From Platanthera guangdongensis (Eukaryota > Streptophyta > Magnoliopsida > Asparagales > Orchidaceae): a stretch of DNA of 64,000 bases. The stretch is from assembly GCA_039583875.1 (NCBI GenBank), contig CM077165.1, positions 68,250,757-68,314,756 of the forward strand, in the 5' to 3' direction. Positions 52,530 to 63,775 of the stretch are shown here, in pieces. The notes beneath the pieces are model-generated. The model made no database searches. It saw only the letters and a program-made list of their open reading frames with translations, and was not told the origin of the DNA. The first letter of the stretch is position 1. Each line of letters begins with the position of its first letter. Made by a program: the position numbers and the translations under genes.

Positions 52530-54531
52530 TCATTTCTTTTGCTTTTTCTCCTTTTGCTTCTCCTCTTTGCCTTTCTCTCCAGACTGAGTGAATATAATTT
52601 CCTTGTTGGGATCAACAACTTGCACCTTAGTCATTATCATGTCAGCAGCCCCTATGATTTTTAGTGATGTAGCCCTGGACACTACTGCTTCTGGATGCAA
52701 TTTCATACAGTCATCAACATTGAAACATTTATTAGCTTTAACAAACTTGTTCAACTCTTCCTTCCTGTACTTGGACATTATTGTGTATTCAGATGTATCC
52801 TTCTCTTCAGCTCTAGCTTTGTTGATCATTGAAAGGCCAACCAGTTCCTTGAACCTGGCCATCCTTGCTGTTGTAGCTGTTTCATGACCTTCAAATGGTA
52901 CAGGGGAAGAAAGACTGTTAGAGCTTTCTGCTTTTTGATGTTCAGGGAGTTGTTGCTGTTTTTGTTGTTGATGCTGCTGCTATTGTTGTTGGTGCTGCTT
53001 GCTTGAAGAGTAGGATCTTTGCTGGCTACTTCCTGAAGATGAAGACCTACCCTGATGTATTTAATAAGTTTGAAACTGAGTAGGCCTTGGAGCTGAAGAA
53101 CTGGAAGCACCAGCCGCTGGAGGAGGAGGTGGAGGAGGATCCTTCCTGAATCTTTGTGGAGGTGGAGAATATCTTCTGTTTCTTTTCCTTTCATTCTGTT
53201 CATTTTTGGACAGCCACATCCAAGATGGCATGCCCTTGTAAGGAGTGATCTTCTGGAGTATATAATAGGGTGTATCATTTGCTAGGTTGGGCTTTGGAGT
53301 AGGAGGTGGAGGAGCTTTTCTCTTCTTAAAAACTTTCTTTTTCTTAGGTTCTTCATCTGAGTCCTCATCTTCATCCTCATCATCATCAGTGGAGTCCTGA
53401 GGGTTATCATATAATTCATTTAATACTTTTATGGCTTCAACAGATATTTCAGGTTTCTCAGGCTAGGAGGAGCTGGAGGAGGAGCTGCAACTAGAGCTGG
53501 AGGAGGAGAAGGAGGGCTATTAATAACAGTGCTTTTAGCCACTGTCTTTTTTCTTCTTCAATGTCAGCCATGATCAAGGCATCCAGATCAGGTATAGGTG
53601 AGTCATCCATAATAAAAACTGGGTAGAAATGGCTGCTGTAGGGGATGAATAATGGGGGAAGCAGCTCTTGGAGGAGATGGAATGGATGGAGCTTCAGAAA
53701 AAGCAAAAATGGCCTTGAGTTGCTTGCAACTTTGGGGCTAATTGGTGTGGTGTAAGGGATTATAGCCAAAGATGGCTTAGTACTGTCTGCTGAAAGAGAG
53801 CTCAAATGAGCTGTATCAAAAATGCTTAACAAGCTTTATAGATCTACTGTGGGATTAATGATGTAATCACCAACAGTGGTTATTTCTTCTATGGCAGTCT
53901 CATCCACATCCATGTCAGTATTAATAAAATGAATCAAATCAAATAATTCATCATCAACTGCTGCTTCTTCTGATGCTACTGCTGCTGCTGGTACTATTGT
54001 TGCTGCTGTTACTACTACTGGGGATACTACTGCTGCTGCTTCTTCATCAAGTATCTACCCCTGCCTAGTTTCAGTGCTAACTGGAGCCAGGCCCCTAAGT
54101 GAAGAGGGGGCAATAGAGAGAGCATAGATTTGAGCAGTAAGGGAGGAGATAGAAGTAGCAAGAGCTGTAATGGCCTCTGCTATAAGATTTTGGAGGAGAG
54201 GAGTAAGCATTGCAATAAGAGATGAAATGGTGGAGGGTTCCAAGGGTAGATTTGCAGAGGGTGGAATGGAGGGTGTTTGAGTTGAAATATTTGGAGGAAT
54301 GGAAGTTGATGGTGGAGTAGGATGGATGGCATCTTGCATGTGGACATCTGGAAGAGAGGAAGTAGGAGGATGGGAAGTAATATAATAAAGAATGGGATGG
54401 TGTCCAAATAAGGGAGTAAGGAGATGAAGGTGGTGAGGGAATGTAGGTATCATGGGGGGATTGGGGTGATGTTGGTTGTGGGGATTGTGAAGGAGAGGGT
54501 CGTTGATATTTCTGAATGGGTGAGAGGGATG
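52530..54531 (-). pseudogene. Sirevirus-6 extra ORF, degenerate and truncated
   Basis: Read on the element strand from 54531: a Pro/Ser-rich region (HPPTSSLPDVHMQDAIHP, SLIAMLTPLLQNLIAEAITAL), a stop at 54055, further fragments (MDDSPIPDLDALIMADIEEE near 53600), a very acidic Asp/Glu stretch (about 53400-53340) next to PKKKKVFKKRK, a Gln-rich stretch with stops (about 53060-52970), then an open C-terminus from 52862 (ARFKELVGLSMINKARAEEKD) ending Lys-rich (KEEKQKEKKQKK) at 52530. The layout (acidic, Gln/Pro-rich, basic tail) resembles the Sirevirus-3 ORF, but I see no clear sequence identity. At least one frameshift lies between 53491 and 52862. Confidence 0.65.
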
Positions 54532-54596
54532 TGTAACGCACCGAAACTCAAAGGAGCAAAGGGGACGTTTTGGGCCAGTATGGGTTCTGGCAGCAG

Positions 54597-54920
54597 GCAC
54601 ACGGCCTGGGACACGGGCGTGTCCCAGGGCGTGTCAAGCTTGTGTCGACACTTAGCCGCGAAGTCGTCGAGTTTTACTCGACGATTCGTCGAGAGTGGGC
54701 ACACGGCCTGCGACACGGGCGTGTCGCAGGGCGTGTCGACCCGTGTCGACACTTAGCCGTGAAGTCGTCGAGTTATACTCGACGATTCGTCGAGAATGGG
54801 CACACGACCTGCGACACGGGCGTGTCGCAGGGCGTGTCGACCCGTGTCGACGATCGTCCCGGGGAGTCATCGAGATTCACTCGACGATCGTCGAGACAAG
54901 GAACACGGCCTAGGACACGG
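54597..54920. repeat. 102-bp tandem repeats with mirrored half-sites
   Basis: Unit starts gcacacggcctg at 54597, 54699, 54800 and a partial at about 54901. Each unit has GACACGGGCGTGTC (first at 54610-54623), then gtgtcgacac, then tcgtcgagt..actcgacga, a nearly perfect inverted repeat. It joins in one unit the three motif types that occur separately in other LTRs. Confidence 0.88.
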
Positions 54921-56281
54921 GCATGTCCAAGGCCGTGTCATCAAGTCGTCGATCTTCCCTCGACGAATTGTCCCGTGTACATGGCCTGGGGTCCAGGCGT
55001 GTCAAAGTGACACGGGCAAGGACACAGGCGTGTCCTAGAACCCGTGCAGTGCTCGGGTTGAAAATGGGGGAAAATCATGGGGTACACGGCCGGCTACACG
55101 GCCGTGTCAGTGGAACACGGGCGTGTCAGCTCGAACACGGGCGTGTTCGATACCCGTGTGAGGTTCCAGGTGATTCGATTTTGACGGCGAATGCGGCACA
55201 CGACCCTGGACACGGGCGTGTGCCAGGCCGTGTTCGGTCCAGATTGGGCATTTCAGCCCCGAATCAAAGCCGTTCGTTTCCTTAGGTTGAGATCCAACGG
55301 CTGGGGGTTGTTCCTGAGAGGATATACCTGTGAGTTGACTTGGAAAACCTCACTTTTCATACATTATCATCTCTCCAAGTCCTTGGAGAAAGAGGAGAGC
55401 CATTGGAGGAAGAAGAACTAGATCCCGCCATTGGAGGAGCTTCGGAGCTCCGAATCGCGAGCCGACTCCGGATCCACGGAGGCAACGCAAGTGCGGTGAT
55501 TTCCATCCGATTACTTTTCGATGGCGCCAAAGAGGAACGCAAGGGTAACGATCCTCATCTTGAGCACGAATAGCTCTCTTTCCTAGCATAGGAAGCCGCT
55601 CTCGCGAGTTTGCGGAGAGTTGGAGGCATTCCTTCGGGTAGATATGTAAAGTCCCCTTTGTTTAGCGTCCGTAAGCGAGAACGACATAGGCATGATGTGT
55701 GAAGCCTACCCGGACGTGTTAGTCTGGATCGGTGATGTTGCATTGCATAAGGCCGGAGAAGACTCCGCGCTATTGGTTGTTTTTCGGGTTTTCTACGCGG
55801 TAGATTGCAGCAGGGAGCCTTGGGGACTAACCCAAAGGTGCACCCGGAAAACTAGGCGGATACGAGATCTTGCCAACTTGGTGCCTGAGAGCCAACGTGA
55901 ACATAACGTGGTTATGTGACTTGCGGTAGAATGGGACTCAGAGGAAGTTTGACCAGCGCAAATGGCTTAAATTGTCGTTGCAATGTGAGCACGGGTTAGA
56001 TGGAACCGTACCGCTTTATGTCGTTCGGTTAAAGAGACCTAAGGTTACGTGGCACTTACCGTTGGCATAGATGAGGGTCTTCGGCGGTCAATGGCTTAAA
56101 CTGTCGTGACCCAGGCCAGGAAGACAAATTGCTCATAGGTTTGGCCGTCTAAGTGGCGGTGGTGAGTCCGGAATGTTAATGGCTTTAATAACGTGACATC
56201 GACCGGTTCACCGAGAATGTGCCCTGAGTGCACGGGGCGTGTGGCCGTGCGAGCCAACGCCTGTGATGAAATGGCTATGGT

Positions 56282-56290
56282 TATATAAAT
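56282..56290 (+). promoter_or_regulatory. Candidate TATA box of Gypsy-7 LTR
   Basis: TATATAAAT about 1,750 bp into the LTR, at the place homologous to the TA run of Gypsy-1. It is the best-formed TATA box of this family in the window. Confidence 0.6.
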
Positions 56291-56917
56291 TGCTCGCTTA
56301 TGCTAATGAAATGCAGGGAAGGAGCATCGCCGCCCGAGTTGGGGGCGGGATCGTTATAATTTGGTCAGCATTGCTGACCGTTGCCTTGTTTTGCCACCGT
56401 GTGGTGGTTTGTTGCTTGCAGTGCAGCTGGACCAAGTGGTCAATAGCGGGCTAAAGCCCTTTATGCGGAAGCTGGCCCTCGAAGGCCCAAGTAGAAGTGT
56501 TTACTGCTTTATTCATGTATGACCGGCCTGCGTGCCGTGGTTTGTAAAACATGTAATATCCAAGTGAAACATTTTGTAAGGCCTTAAGGCCGGTTTTGGG
56601 TATTTTTGTAATAACATTCCTAGTTTCATATTAGTGGACATTCGTGCTTGTTGCGGGTTCTTGTGTTACACCTTTATAAACTACTTCCGCTAGAATGCTC
56701 TGTGTAGGACGTTGAGATTGGTTGGATGGTTTCCATAAGTAACCACCCGGTCTGTCTGTGGTATATGGCGTCGGGCCCCGCCGGACCTACTGCTATATGC
56801 TATGCGACGGATAGGGGGTGTTACAATTTGGTATCAGACTACTGGTTTTGGTTGGGCTTAACTGAATTCGTGGGCGAATTCTTTTTAAGGGGTGGTGAGC
56901 ACATTGTGTGCGTCATC

Positions 56918-57417
56918 NNNNNNNNNNNNNNNNNNNNNNNNNNNNNNNNNNNNNNNNNNNNNNNNNNNNNNNNNNNNNNNNNNNNNNNNNNNNNNNNNNN
57001 NNNNNNNNNNNNNNNNNNNNNNNNNNNNNNNNNNNNNNNNNNNNNNNNNNNNNNNNNNNNNNNNNNNNNNNNNNNNNNNNNNNNNNNNNNNNNNNNNNNN
57101 NNNNNNNNNNNNNNNNNNNNNNNNNNNNNNNNNNNNNNNNNNNNNNNNNNNNNNNNNNNNNNNNNNNNNNNNNNNNNNNNNNNNNNNNNNNNNNNNNNNN
57201 NNNNNNNNNNNNNNNNNNNNNNNNNNNNNNNNNNNNNNNNNNNNNNNNNNNNNNNNNNNNNNNNNNNNNNNNNNNNNNNNNNNNNNNNNNNNNNNNNNNN
57301 NNNNNNNNNNNNNNNNNNNNNNNNNNNNNNNNNNNNNNNNNNNNNNNNNNNNNNNNNNNNNNNNNNNNNNNNNNNNNNNNNNNNNNNNNNNNNNNNNNNN
57401 NNNNNNNNNNNNNNNNN
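56918..57417. other. Assembly gap, exactly 500 N
   Basis: A run of 500 N. The round number indicates a placeholder of unknown true size. Sequence on the two sides is not continuous in element terms: a Gypsy-7 leader on the left, solo-LTR sequence on the right. Translated ORFs spanning it are meaningless. Confidence 0.98.
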
Positions 57418-58406
57418 GGTTAGGAATGTTAGTTCCTTTCCTATTTATGGCTATTTCTTCTGGCATATGTGTATAGTCTTGTTGCTGTAACAGACTCTTG
57501 TGTAGGGCATATTGCTTTTATGCTCACACTTGGTGTGCTTTGCTGTGCTTTAGACAATGCTCTTTTCTTACTATCATGCCCTTTCTTATGATTATAGCTA
57601 TTTTGTTGCCGGGTTGGTAAACCCTTCTTAATTGCTCATAAATCTAATGCTCTATTTACCTTTTGATTATTTTTCTTGCTGAGGTGTTCTTTTTTGAATG
57701 CCTCAGTCCAGGTTGTAGCCAGTTCAGCGGCTAGTTCTTTTGGAGGGGCTTGCTTGTGGCCTCTTGGGCAGCTGAGATAGCTGATCCTCAATTTTGTGAG
57801 GTAGTTCTTTACTTTTCTGTATAGACATGCATACTCACCGGTGGGTTCGTGTCAGTTGTTGACGCCCACTGGTGGCTTCTTGCGATGCTGGGTATGAACT
57901 TAAACTGCTATTTCTGCCTTTTTATGGATGTTTACTTGTCTTCTGGGAAGGATTTTATGCTAGGTTCCATGTTATTATTTTAAACCCTAAAGCATTACTA
58001 TATGTATCTCATGCACGTCATATTTATAAAACTAAGACACTATTTTTCCTTTAGCATAAAATACTACCTTTTATATATACTATATTCACCTTAGAGTCGC
58101 GCATACCATGAGTCGTCCCGCGGGGACACTTATGCTCATTTAGGTGTCAACTTAATTTAACCAAAGTATTTTCTGCTGCGTATAAATATACTTTTAATTG
58201 TGGATTAGCTGATCCACCGTGCCGAGTGATACGGCCATTAAATATAACTGGTTTTCCTTCACATTAATCTATGATTTTCCTTAAAATCTTAAGTCTGTTG
58301 TTTTGCCTGAACGTGTGCAGTTATCCCCTGCACGACGTTGCATCACGACACGTGATTTCTCTTACTCTGATATGATTTTATTGTTGAGAAAATGCGTGTT
58401 GTGACA
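57418..58406 (+). mobile_element. Solo LTR, 3' third, second copy
   Basis: Matches 10820-11815 with scattered one-base losses. It ends GTTGTGACA, followed by the duplication AAGCG at 58407-58411. The 5' two thirds would lie in the gap. Confidence 0.93.
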
Positions 58407-58548
58407 AAGCGGCTACGTAATAAAGAGATCAGGATGGTCAAGGTCCGTTGGGATAATTGCGGTCGGGAGGAGCTCTCTTGGATTGAGAGCAGACTATGCT
58501 TGAGGAGTACCCGAAGTTATTTGCTCAGGTACCGTTTAAGATTTATGC
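58407..58548 (+). pseudogene. Gypsy-1 chromodomain remainder, second copy
   Basis: Same as 11816-11957 (KRLRNKEIRMVKVRWDNCG, EELSW). Here one G is missing in the tggga run near 58489, so the TGA of the first copy is bypassed but the frame shifts into unrelated residues. A polypurine tract follows at 58589-58600. Confidence 0.85.
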
Positions 58549-58601
58549 TTATCTTTCCTTTATGTAATTTCGGGGACGAAATTCTTTTAAGAGGGGAGAG
58601 T

Positions 58602-60739
58602 TATAACGCCCCGAAACTCAAAAGAGTGACGGGAGGCGTTTTGAGCCAAGTTTGGAATTTGGCAGGGGTCACACGGCCTGGGACACGGGCGTGTCATAGG
58701 ACATGTCCTTGGCGAGTTGTGGCGTGTTTGACACAGGGCCTGCTGTGTCGACACAGGGCCTGCTGTGTCGACACAGGGCCTGCTGTGTCGACACAGGGCC
58801 TGCTGTGTCGACACAGGGCCTGCTGTGTCGACACAGGGCCTGCTGTGTCGACACAGGGCCTGCTGTTTCGACACAGGCCAGCTGTGTCGACACAGGGCCT
58901 GCTGTGTCGACACAGGGCCTGCTGTGTCGACACAGGGCCTGCTGTGTCGACACAGGGCCTGCTGTGTCGACACAGGGCCTGCTGTGTCGACACAGGCTGT
59001 GTCGACACAGCTGTGTCGACACAGCTGTGTCGACACAGGGTCTTACACTAAATGTCCAACACAGTTTGAGTTTGAGTGTTGACGTGGACTGTCCCTTGAC
59101 TAATGTCCCAACACAGTTTGAGTTTGTCACAGACGTGTCCTGCTCTAGTTTATGAACTATGCGGTGTTCGGCCCAGTTTTTCCAGGTTAGAATCGGATCG
59201 TATCCGTACATTTCTTTATGTTGGAATCCGACGGCTAGAGGTTATTCCTATTGGGATATACCCGAGTGTAGGGTTTCAAAACCCTCATCTTCTGTTCGCT
59301 GGTTCTCTGTCTAAGTTCTAGAGAGAGGGGAGGGCAACAAGGAAGAAGAAGTCTAGATCCGGTCACCGGCGGAGCTTCAGAGCACCAAATCGCGAACCGA
59401 CTTCGGATCTACAGAGGCAAGGAGAGGGCGCAGATTTTCATCTGCATACTTCTCCATGGCTCCAAGGAAGAACGTTAGGGTAACGATTCTCTACTTAAGC
59501 ATGTGAAGCTCTTCTTTTCCCTTGCATAGGAAGCCCGCTCTCGCGAGTTTGCAGTGAGTTGAGGCGTTCCTTCGGGTAGACATGAATAGTCCCCATTGTG
59601 TACATGTAGAGTTCGTAATCGAGAATGGATATAGGCATGGTGTGTGAAGCCTACCGGACAAGTTGGTCTGGATCGGTGATGTTGCATTGCAAAAATGGCC
59701 GGAGAAGACTCCGTGCAAATGTTTGTTTTTCGGGTTTTCTATGTGGTAGATTGCAATAGGGAGCCTTGGGGATTAACTCCAATGTGCACCTAGAAAACTG
59801 GGCAGATGCGTGATTCTGCCAACTTGGTGGCCTAGGAGCCAACTTGAACATAACCGGGTTATGTGAAGTGTGTAACGGAAACAGGACTCGGAGAAGTTTG
59901 ACCCGCGCATATGGCTTAAATTATCGTTGCGATGTGAGCACGAGTTAGACGGAACTGTACCCATTCTATGTCGTTCGGTGTGAACCAATGGCATAGATGA
60001 GGGTCTTCGACTTTTATGGCTTAAATTGACGTAACCCATGCCGGGAAGACAAAATGCTCATAGTTTGGCCGTCAAAGTGGCAGTGGTGAGACCGGGGTGT
60101 CTATGGCTTAAATTGACGTGACATGACCAGTTCACCGAGAATGTGCCCTGAGTGCATGGGGCGTGTGGCCGTGCGTGCCAACGCCTGTGATGCAATGTAT
60201 ATATATATATGCTTGGTTATGCTAATAAACTGCAGGGAAGGAGCATCGCCGCCCCGATTTGGGGCGAGATTGTTATAATTTGGTCAGCATTGCTGATCAT
60301 TGCTTTGGTTTGCCACCGCTGCGGTGGATTGTGCTTGAAGGTGCTGCGGAGCCGAGCGATAAATAGCGGGCCAAAGCACAAGTTGCTGTGCCGGCCCTCG
60401 AAGGCCTAATTTTGAGTGTTTTCTTTTATTCATGTATGGCCGGCCTGCGTGCCGAGGTTTGAAAAACATGTAATTTGAGGAAAACAATTGTAGGCCATAA
60501 GACCAGTACTTGTGTATTTGTACTTCATTCCTGTTGTCTTTGTAGTGGACATTCATGCTAGTGTTGGGTTCTTATTATTACAACAATTTTAATTGCTTCC
60601 GATAGAATGCTCTGTGTAGGACGTTGATATTAGTTGGATTGTTTCCATTGAGTAACCACCCGGTCTGTCTGTGGTATATGGAGTCGGGCCCCGGCCGGAC
60701 CTACTGCTATATGCTATGTGACAGATAGGGGGTGTTACA
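58602..60739 (+). mobile_element. Gypsy-1 3' LTR, second copy
   Basis: TATAACGCCCCG to GGGGGTGTTACA. The array at 58745-59040 has about 13 regular 20-bp units, then three shortened 15-bp units (gtgtcgacacagct). A duplicated segment near 59050-59115 repeats acacagtttgagttt. TATA run at 60198-60210. Confidence 0.92.
58745..59040. repeat. Palindrome array, second copy (about 13 + 3 short units)
   Basis: 20-bp units as in 12150-12535, ending in three tightly packed palindromes with only 1-5 bp between them (58998-59038). Unit number differs from both Gypsy-1 LTRs (11 and about 19). Confidence 0.88.
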
Positions 60740-61531
60740 CAAGCTCACTCAATGCCAGAGGTAAGGTTTCAATATTGTCTAGCTAGAATTTGCATAAGTC
60801 CACAGAGATTGAGTGAGGACAGCTCACTCAACGCTATTTAACAAATAGCGTTGAGTCTATCTCAACTTAACTGGTAGATAGCCAAAAATATGGCTAAGTA
60901 CAAAAGCGTTGAGTGAGGATAACTCACTCAACGCCATATAAAAATAGCGTTGAGTCTATCTCAGCTTAACTGGTAGATAGCCAAAAATATGGCAAAGTAC
61001 AAAAGCATTAAGTGTAGTCTACTCACTCAACGCCATACAGCAAAAAGGCTGTGAGTCAGGATGAGTCAGTCATAACCTAGAGAAATTCACTGAAAATGTG
61101 GCCAAGTCCACACACGTTGAGTATGGTCTACTCACTCACGCCATACAACTAATAGCGTTGAATGTTGCTGTGGATGTCAACTCCACAGAAAAGTTCGGAA
61201 AAATTCTACTAGGTCCACATGCGTTGAGTGTAGCTTAGTCACAACGCCATATAATAGAGAAATTATGTTAAGTAGTTTGACGTTGAGTGGAGCTTACTCT
61301 CCCAACGCCAAGGCTCAAAAAATCTGGCTAAGGCAAATAGCGTTGAGTGAGGCTAGCTCTCTCAACGCTCTCAATGCCTTGACGCAGAAAATTTGGCTAA
61401 GTCCAAATACATGGATAGCTTGGATTTCGTTGAACTCAGCTTCATTGAACTGAGCTTAGCTTTCATCGAACTGAGCCTGGAGTTCGTCGAACTGAATTTA
61501 CTCATTCATCGAACTGAGTTTAGGTTTCAAT
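60740..61531 (+). mobile_element. Old Sirevirus LTR piece 2, second copy
   Basis: Matches 14229-15026, beginning with CAAGC and ending at the same base of the Gypsy-2 insertion. It has the same tandem inverted repeats, with small deletions such as aacaaatagc to aaaatagc near 60940. Confidence 0.92.
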
Positions 61532-63722
61532 TGTAACACCCCCATCCGTCCCATGACATATAATAGAAGGTCCAGCTGGAACCCGACGCTATATACCACA
61601 GACAGTCGGAAGGGTTACATAAGAATATCCAAACATTCCAATTAAGACTACTCGTCCTACACAGAGCATTCTAGCGGAAGCTTTTAAATAGTTGAAAGAA
61701 CCCAAAACTTGTATCCAAATAACATGAATGTCCACCATCACTACCACTAGAATGAAATAATAACACACTGAAAGAAACTTGGCCTTATGGCCTTATAGAG
61801 GTTCACTTAATTAAATAATTTTTCCATACATCGGCTCGCAGGCCGGCCACACATGACAAAAGTAGAGTACAACTATTCGCTTTGGCCTTCTAGGGCCAAC
61901 ACAGCAACATGGGCTCCAGCCCGCTATTTGGTACTCGGCTCCGCAGCACCTGCAAGCACATTCCACCGCACGGTAGCAAACAAAGCAACGGTCAGCCAAA
62001 AGCCGACCAAATTATAACGACCCCGCCCCTTACTCGGGACGACGGTGCTCTTTCCCTACGTAACATTAGCCAATAAGACAATAAAGCGCAATTATACTAC
62101 GCCACAGGTGTAGGCTCGCACGGCCAAACACCCCGTGCACTCAGGGCACATTAACGGTGAATCCTGACACTTCAGCGTCTTCACCACCATCCTAAAGATG
62201 GCAACCACGTGAGTAATTAGCCTTTCTGACCACGTCTAAGGCTCCCGACTATGCCAACGGCCAGTCCCTTTTCGGGTCTCTCGCACCGAACCACATAGCC
62301 TAGGTCCAATTCCACTTGCCCGTTGCTCACACCACGTAGTAACGTACGCACGAGCCAAGCTTCTCTCGGATCCCAAAACTTTTCCAAACAATCACATAAC
62401 CAGTTATGTTCAAGGCCGGTTCCATGACCGCCAAATTAGCAGAACACGTTTCCGCTCAGTTTTCCGGGTGCGCCTTGGAGTTAATCCCCAAGGATCCCTG
62501 CTGCAATCTACCGCGTAGAAACCCAAAAAAACCCAAAGCACGGAGTCTTCTCCGGAAAATATATCAAATGCAACATCACCGATCCAGACAATACATGTCC
62601 GGGTAGGCTTCACACACAATGCCTATGCCCGTACTTCGATTCGGACTCTATATGCAACACAAGGGGACTATTCACATCAACCCCAAGGAACACCACGCAA
62701 TCACCGCACACTCGCGGGAGCGGGATTCCCTATGCAGAAAGGAGAGAGCTTCACATGCTCAAGTAGAGAATCGTTACCCTTGTAGTCCGCTTTTGCGCCA
62801 TGGAAAAACTACACGGATAGAAATCTTCGCAATGGAATTTCTTCCACGGATCTGCTCTCGGATCTCAAAACGGTGCTCCGATGCTCCGCGGCGGCCGGAA
62901 TCCTCCTCCTTCTTCCTCCTTTCTAACTCCTTGGAAAGAGAAGGGCTTGGAGAAAATGAAGAGTTAACTCCCCCATTCCGGCCTTAACAGAGTAGGAAAC
63001 CGTCTGAGCCCTTGGATCTTAATTAAAGAAAACGAACGGCTCAGATCTGCACAAAATTCCCCTGACCTGGGACGAACACGGACTCCACACGGCCGTGTTT
63101 CAGGCCGTGTGCCTTGATCGAGGCACGATCGTCGAACGAAGAAAAGACACACGGGCAAAGACATGCCCGTGTCTCACCTGACACGCCCGGTCGGCCTCGA
63201 CACGCCCGTGACCGGGGCGTGTCCCATATAACCGCCACGGCAACAGACATGACCCAACTGAACACGGGTAGGGACACGGGTATGAACACGCCCGTGTCAC
63301 CCGAAAATCGTCGAGCAACTATCGTCGATCGTCGAACGTAGAGGGTCACTCGAAAATCATCGAGCGCCGTTCGGCGATCGTCGAACGCAGGGGGCCACGC
63401 CCTCCCGACACGCCCGTGCCGCCTGGCGTGTTCCTCCCGAACACTAATCGTCGAACTCAACGGCTAGCACAATCGTCGAACCTGGCGCGATCGTCGAACG
63501 CAGAACACGGGTACAGACACGGTTAGGCACACGCCCGTGTCAAATGACACGCCCGTGTCCTTCAGCCGTGTTTCTAGCGTGTCCTTCTCGGGATGAAAAT
63601 GACCAAAACTCCAGCCAGACATGGCCTTGGACACGCCCGTGTCCTAGGCCGTGTACCCCTATACAGGTACCAAAAATCCCTTTTCACGCGACCAACTCAA
63701 ATACAATTTTCGGGGCGTTACA
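61532..63722 (-). mobile_element. Gypsy-2 3' LTR, second copy
   Basis: Matches 15027-17222. It retains sequence around 63185-63220 (second GACACGCCC motif) that is missing from the first copy at about 16700 but present in the 5' LTR at 23700. It is therefore not simply a degraded copy of the first. Confidence 0.92.
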
Positions 63723-63775
63723 AATCTCCCCCACTTAAGGAATTTCGTCCCGAAATTAAGTAAAGGTACACAAAT

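Larger units (their letters stand above)
50485..54531 (-). mobile_element. Sirevirus-6: Sirevirus 3' end, truncated
   Basis: 3' LTR 50485-52345, polypurine tract 52346-52362 and a degenerate extra ORF up to 54531, where Gypsy-7 begins. Pol, gag and the 5' LTR would lie beyond Gypsy-7 and the gap. It is inserted in Gypsy-5 pol; the left flank GATAA (50480-50484) has no partner in the window. Confidence 0.85.
54532..56825 (+). mobile_element. Gypsy-7 5' LTR
   Basis: TGTAACGCACCGAAACTC to GGGGGTGTTACA, 2,294 bp. The 3' half is homologous to Gypsy-1 and Gypsy-2 LTRs. The candidate TATA box TATATAAAT is at 56282-56290. U3 carries the 102-bp repeats (54597-54920) instead of the 20-bp array of Gypsy-1. 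Confidence 0.9.
54532..56917 (+). mobile_element. Gypsy-7: Tekay-type element, 5' LTR and leader only
   Basis: 5' LTR 54532-56825, primer site 56826-56845 (TTTGGTATCAGACTACTGG, as in Gypsy-1) and about 70 bp of leader, closely matching Gypsy-1 4040-4130, before the gap. The rest is hidden by or lost at 56918. It truncates Sirevirus-6 on the left; flanking pentamer GGATG. Confidence 0.88.

Noticed and set aside
56726..57490. ORFs spanning the N run
   Set aside because: They are artefacts of translating N as open sequence.
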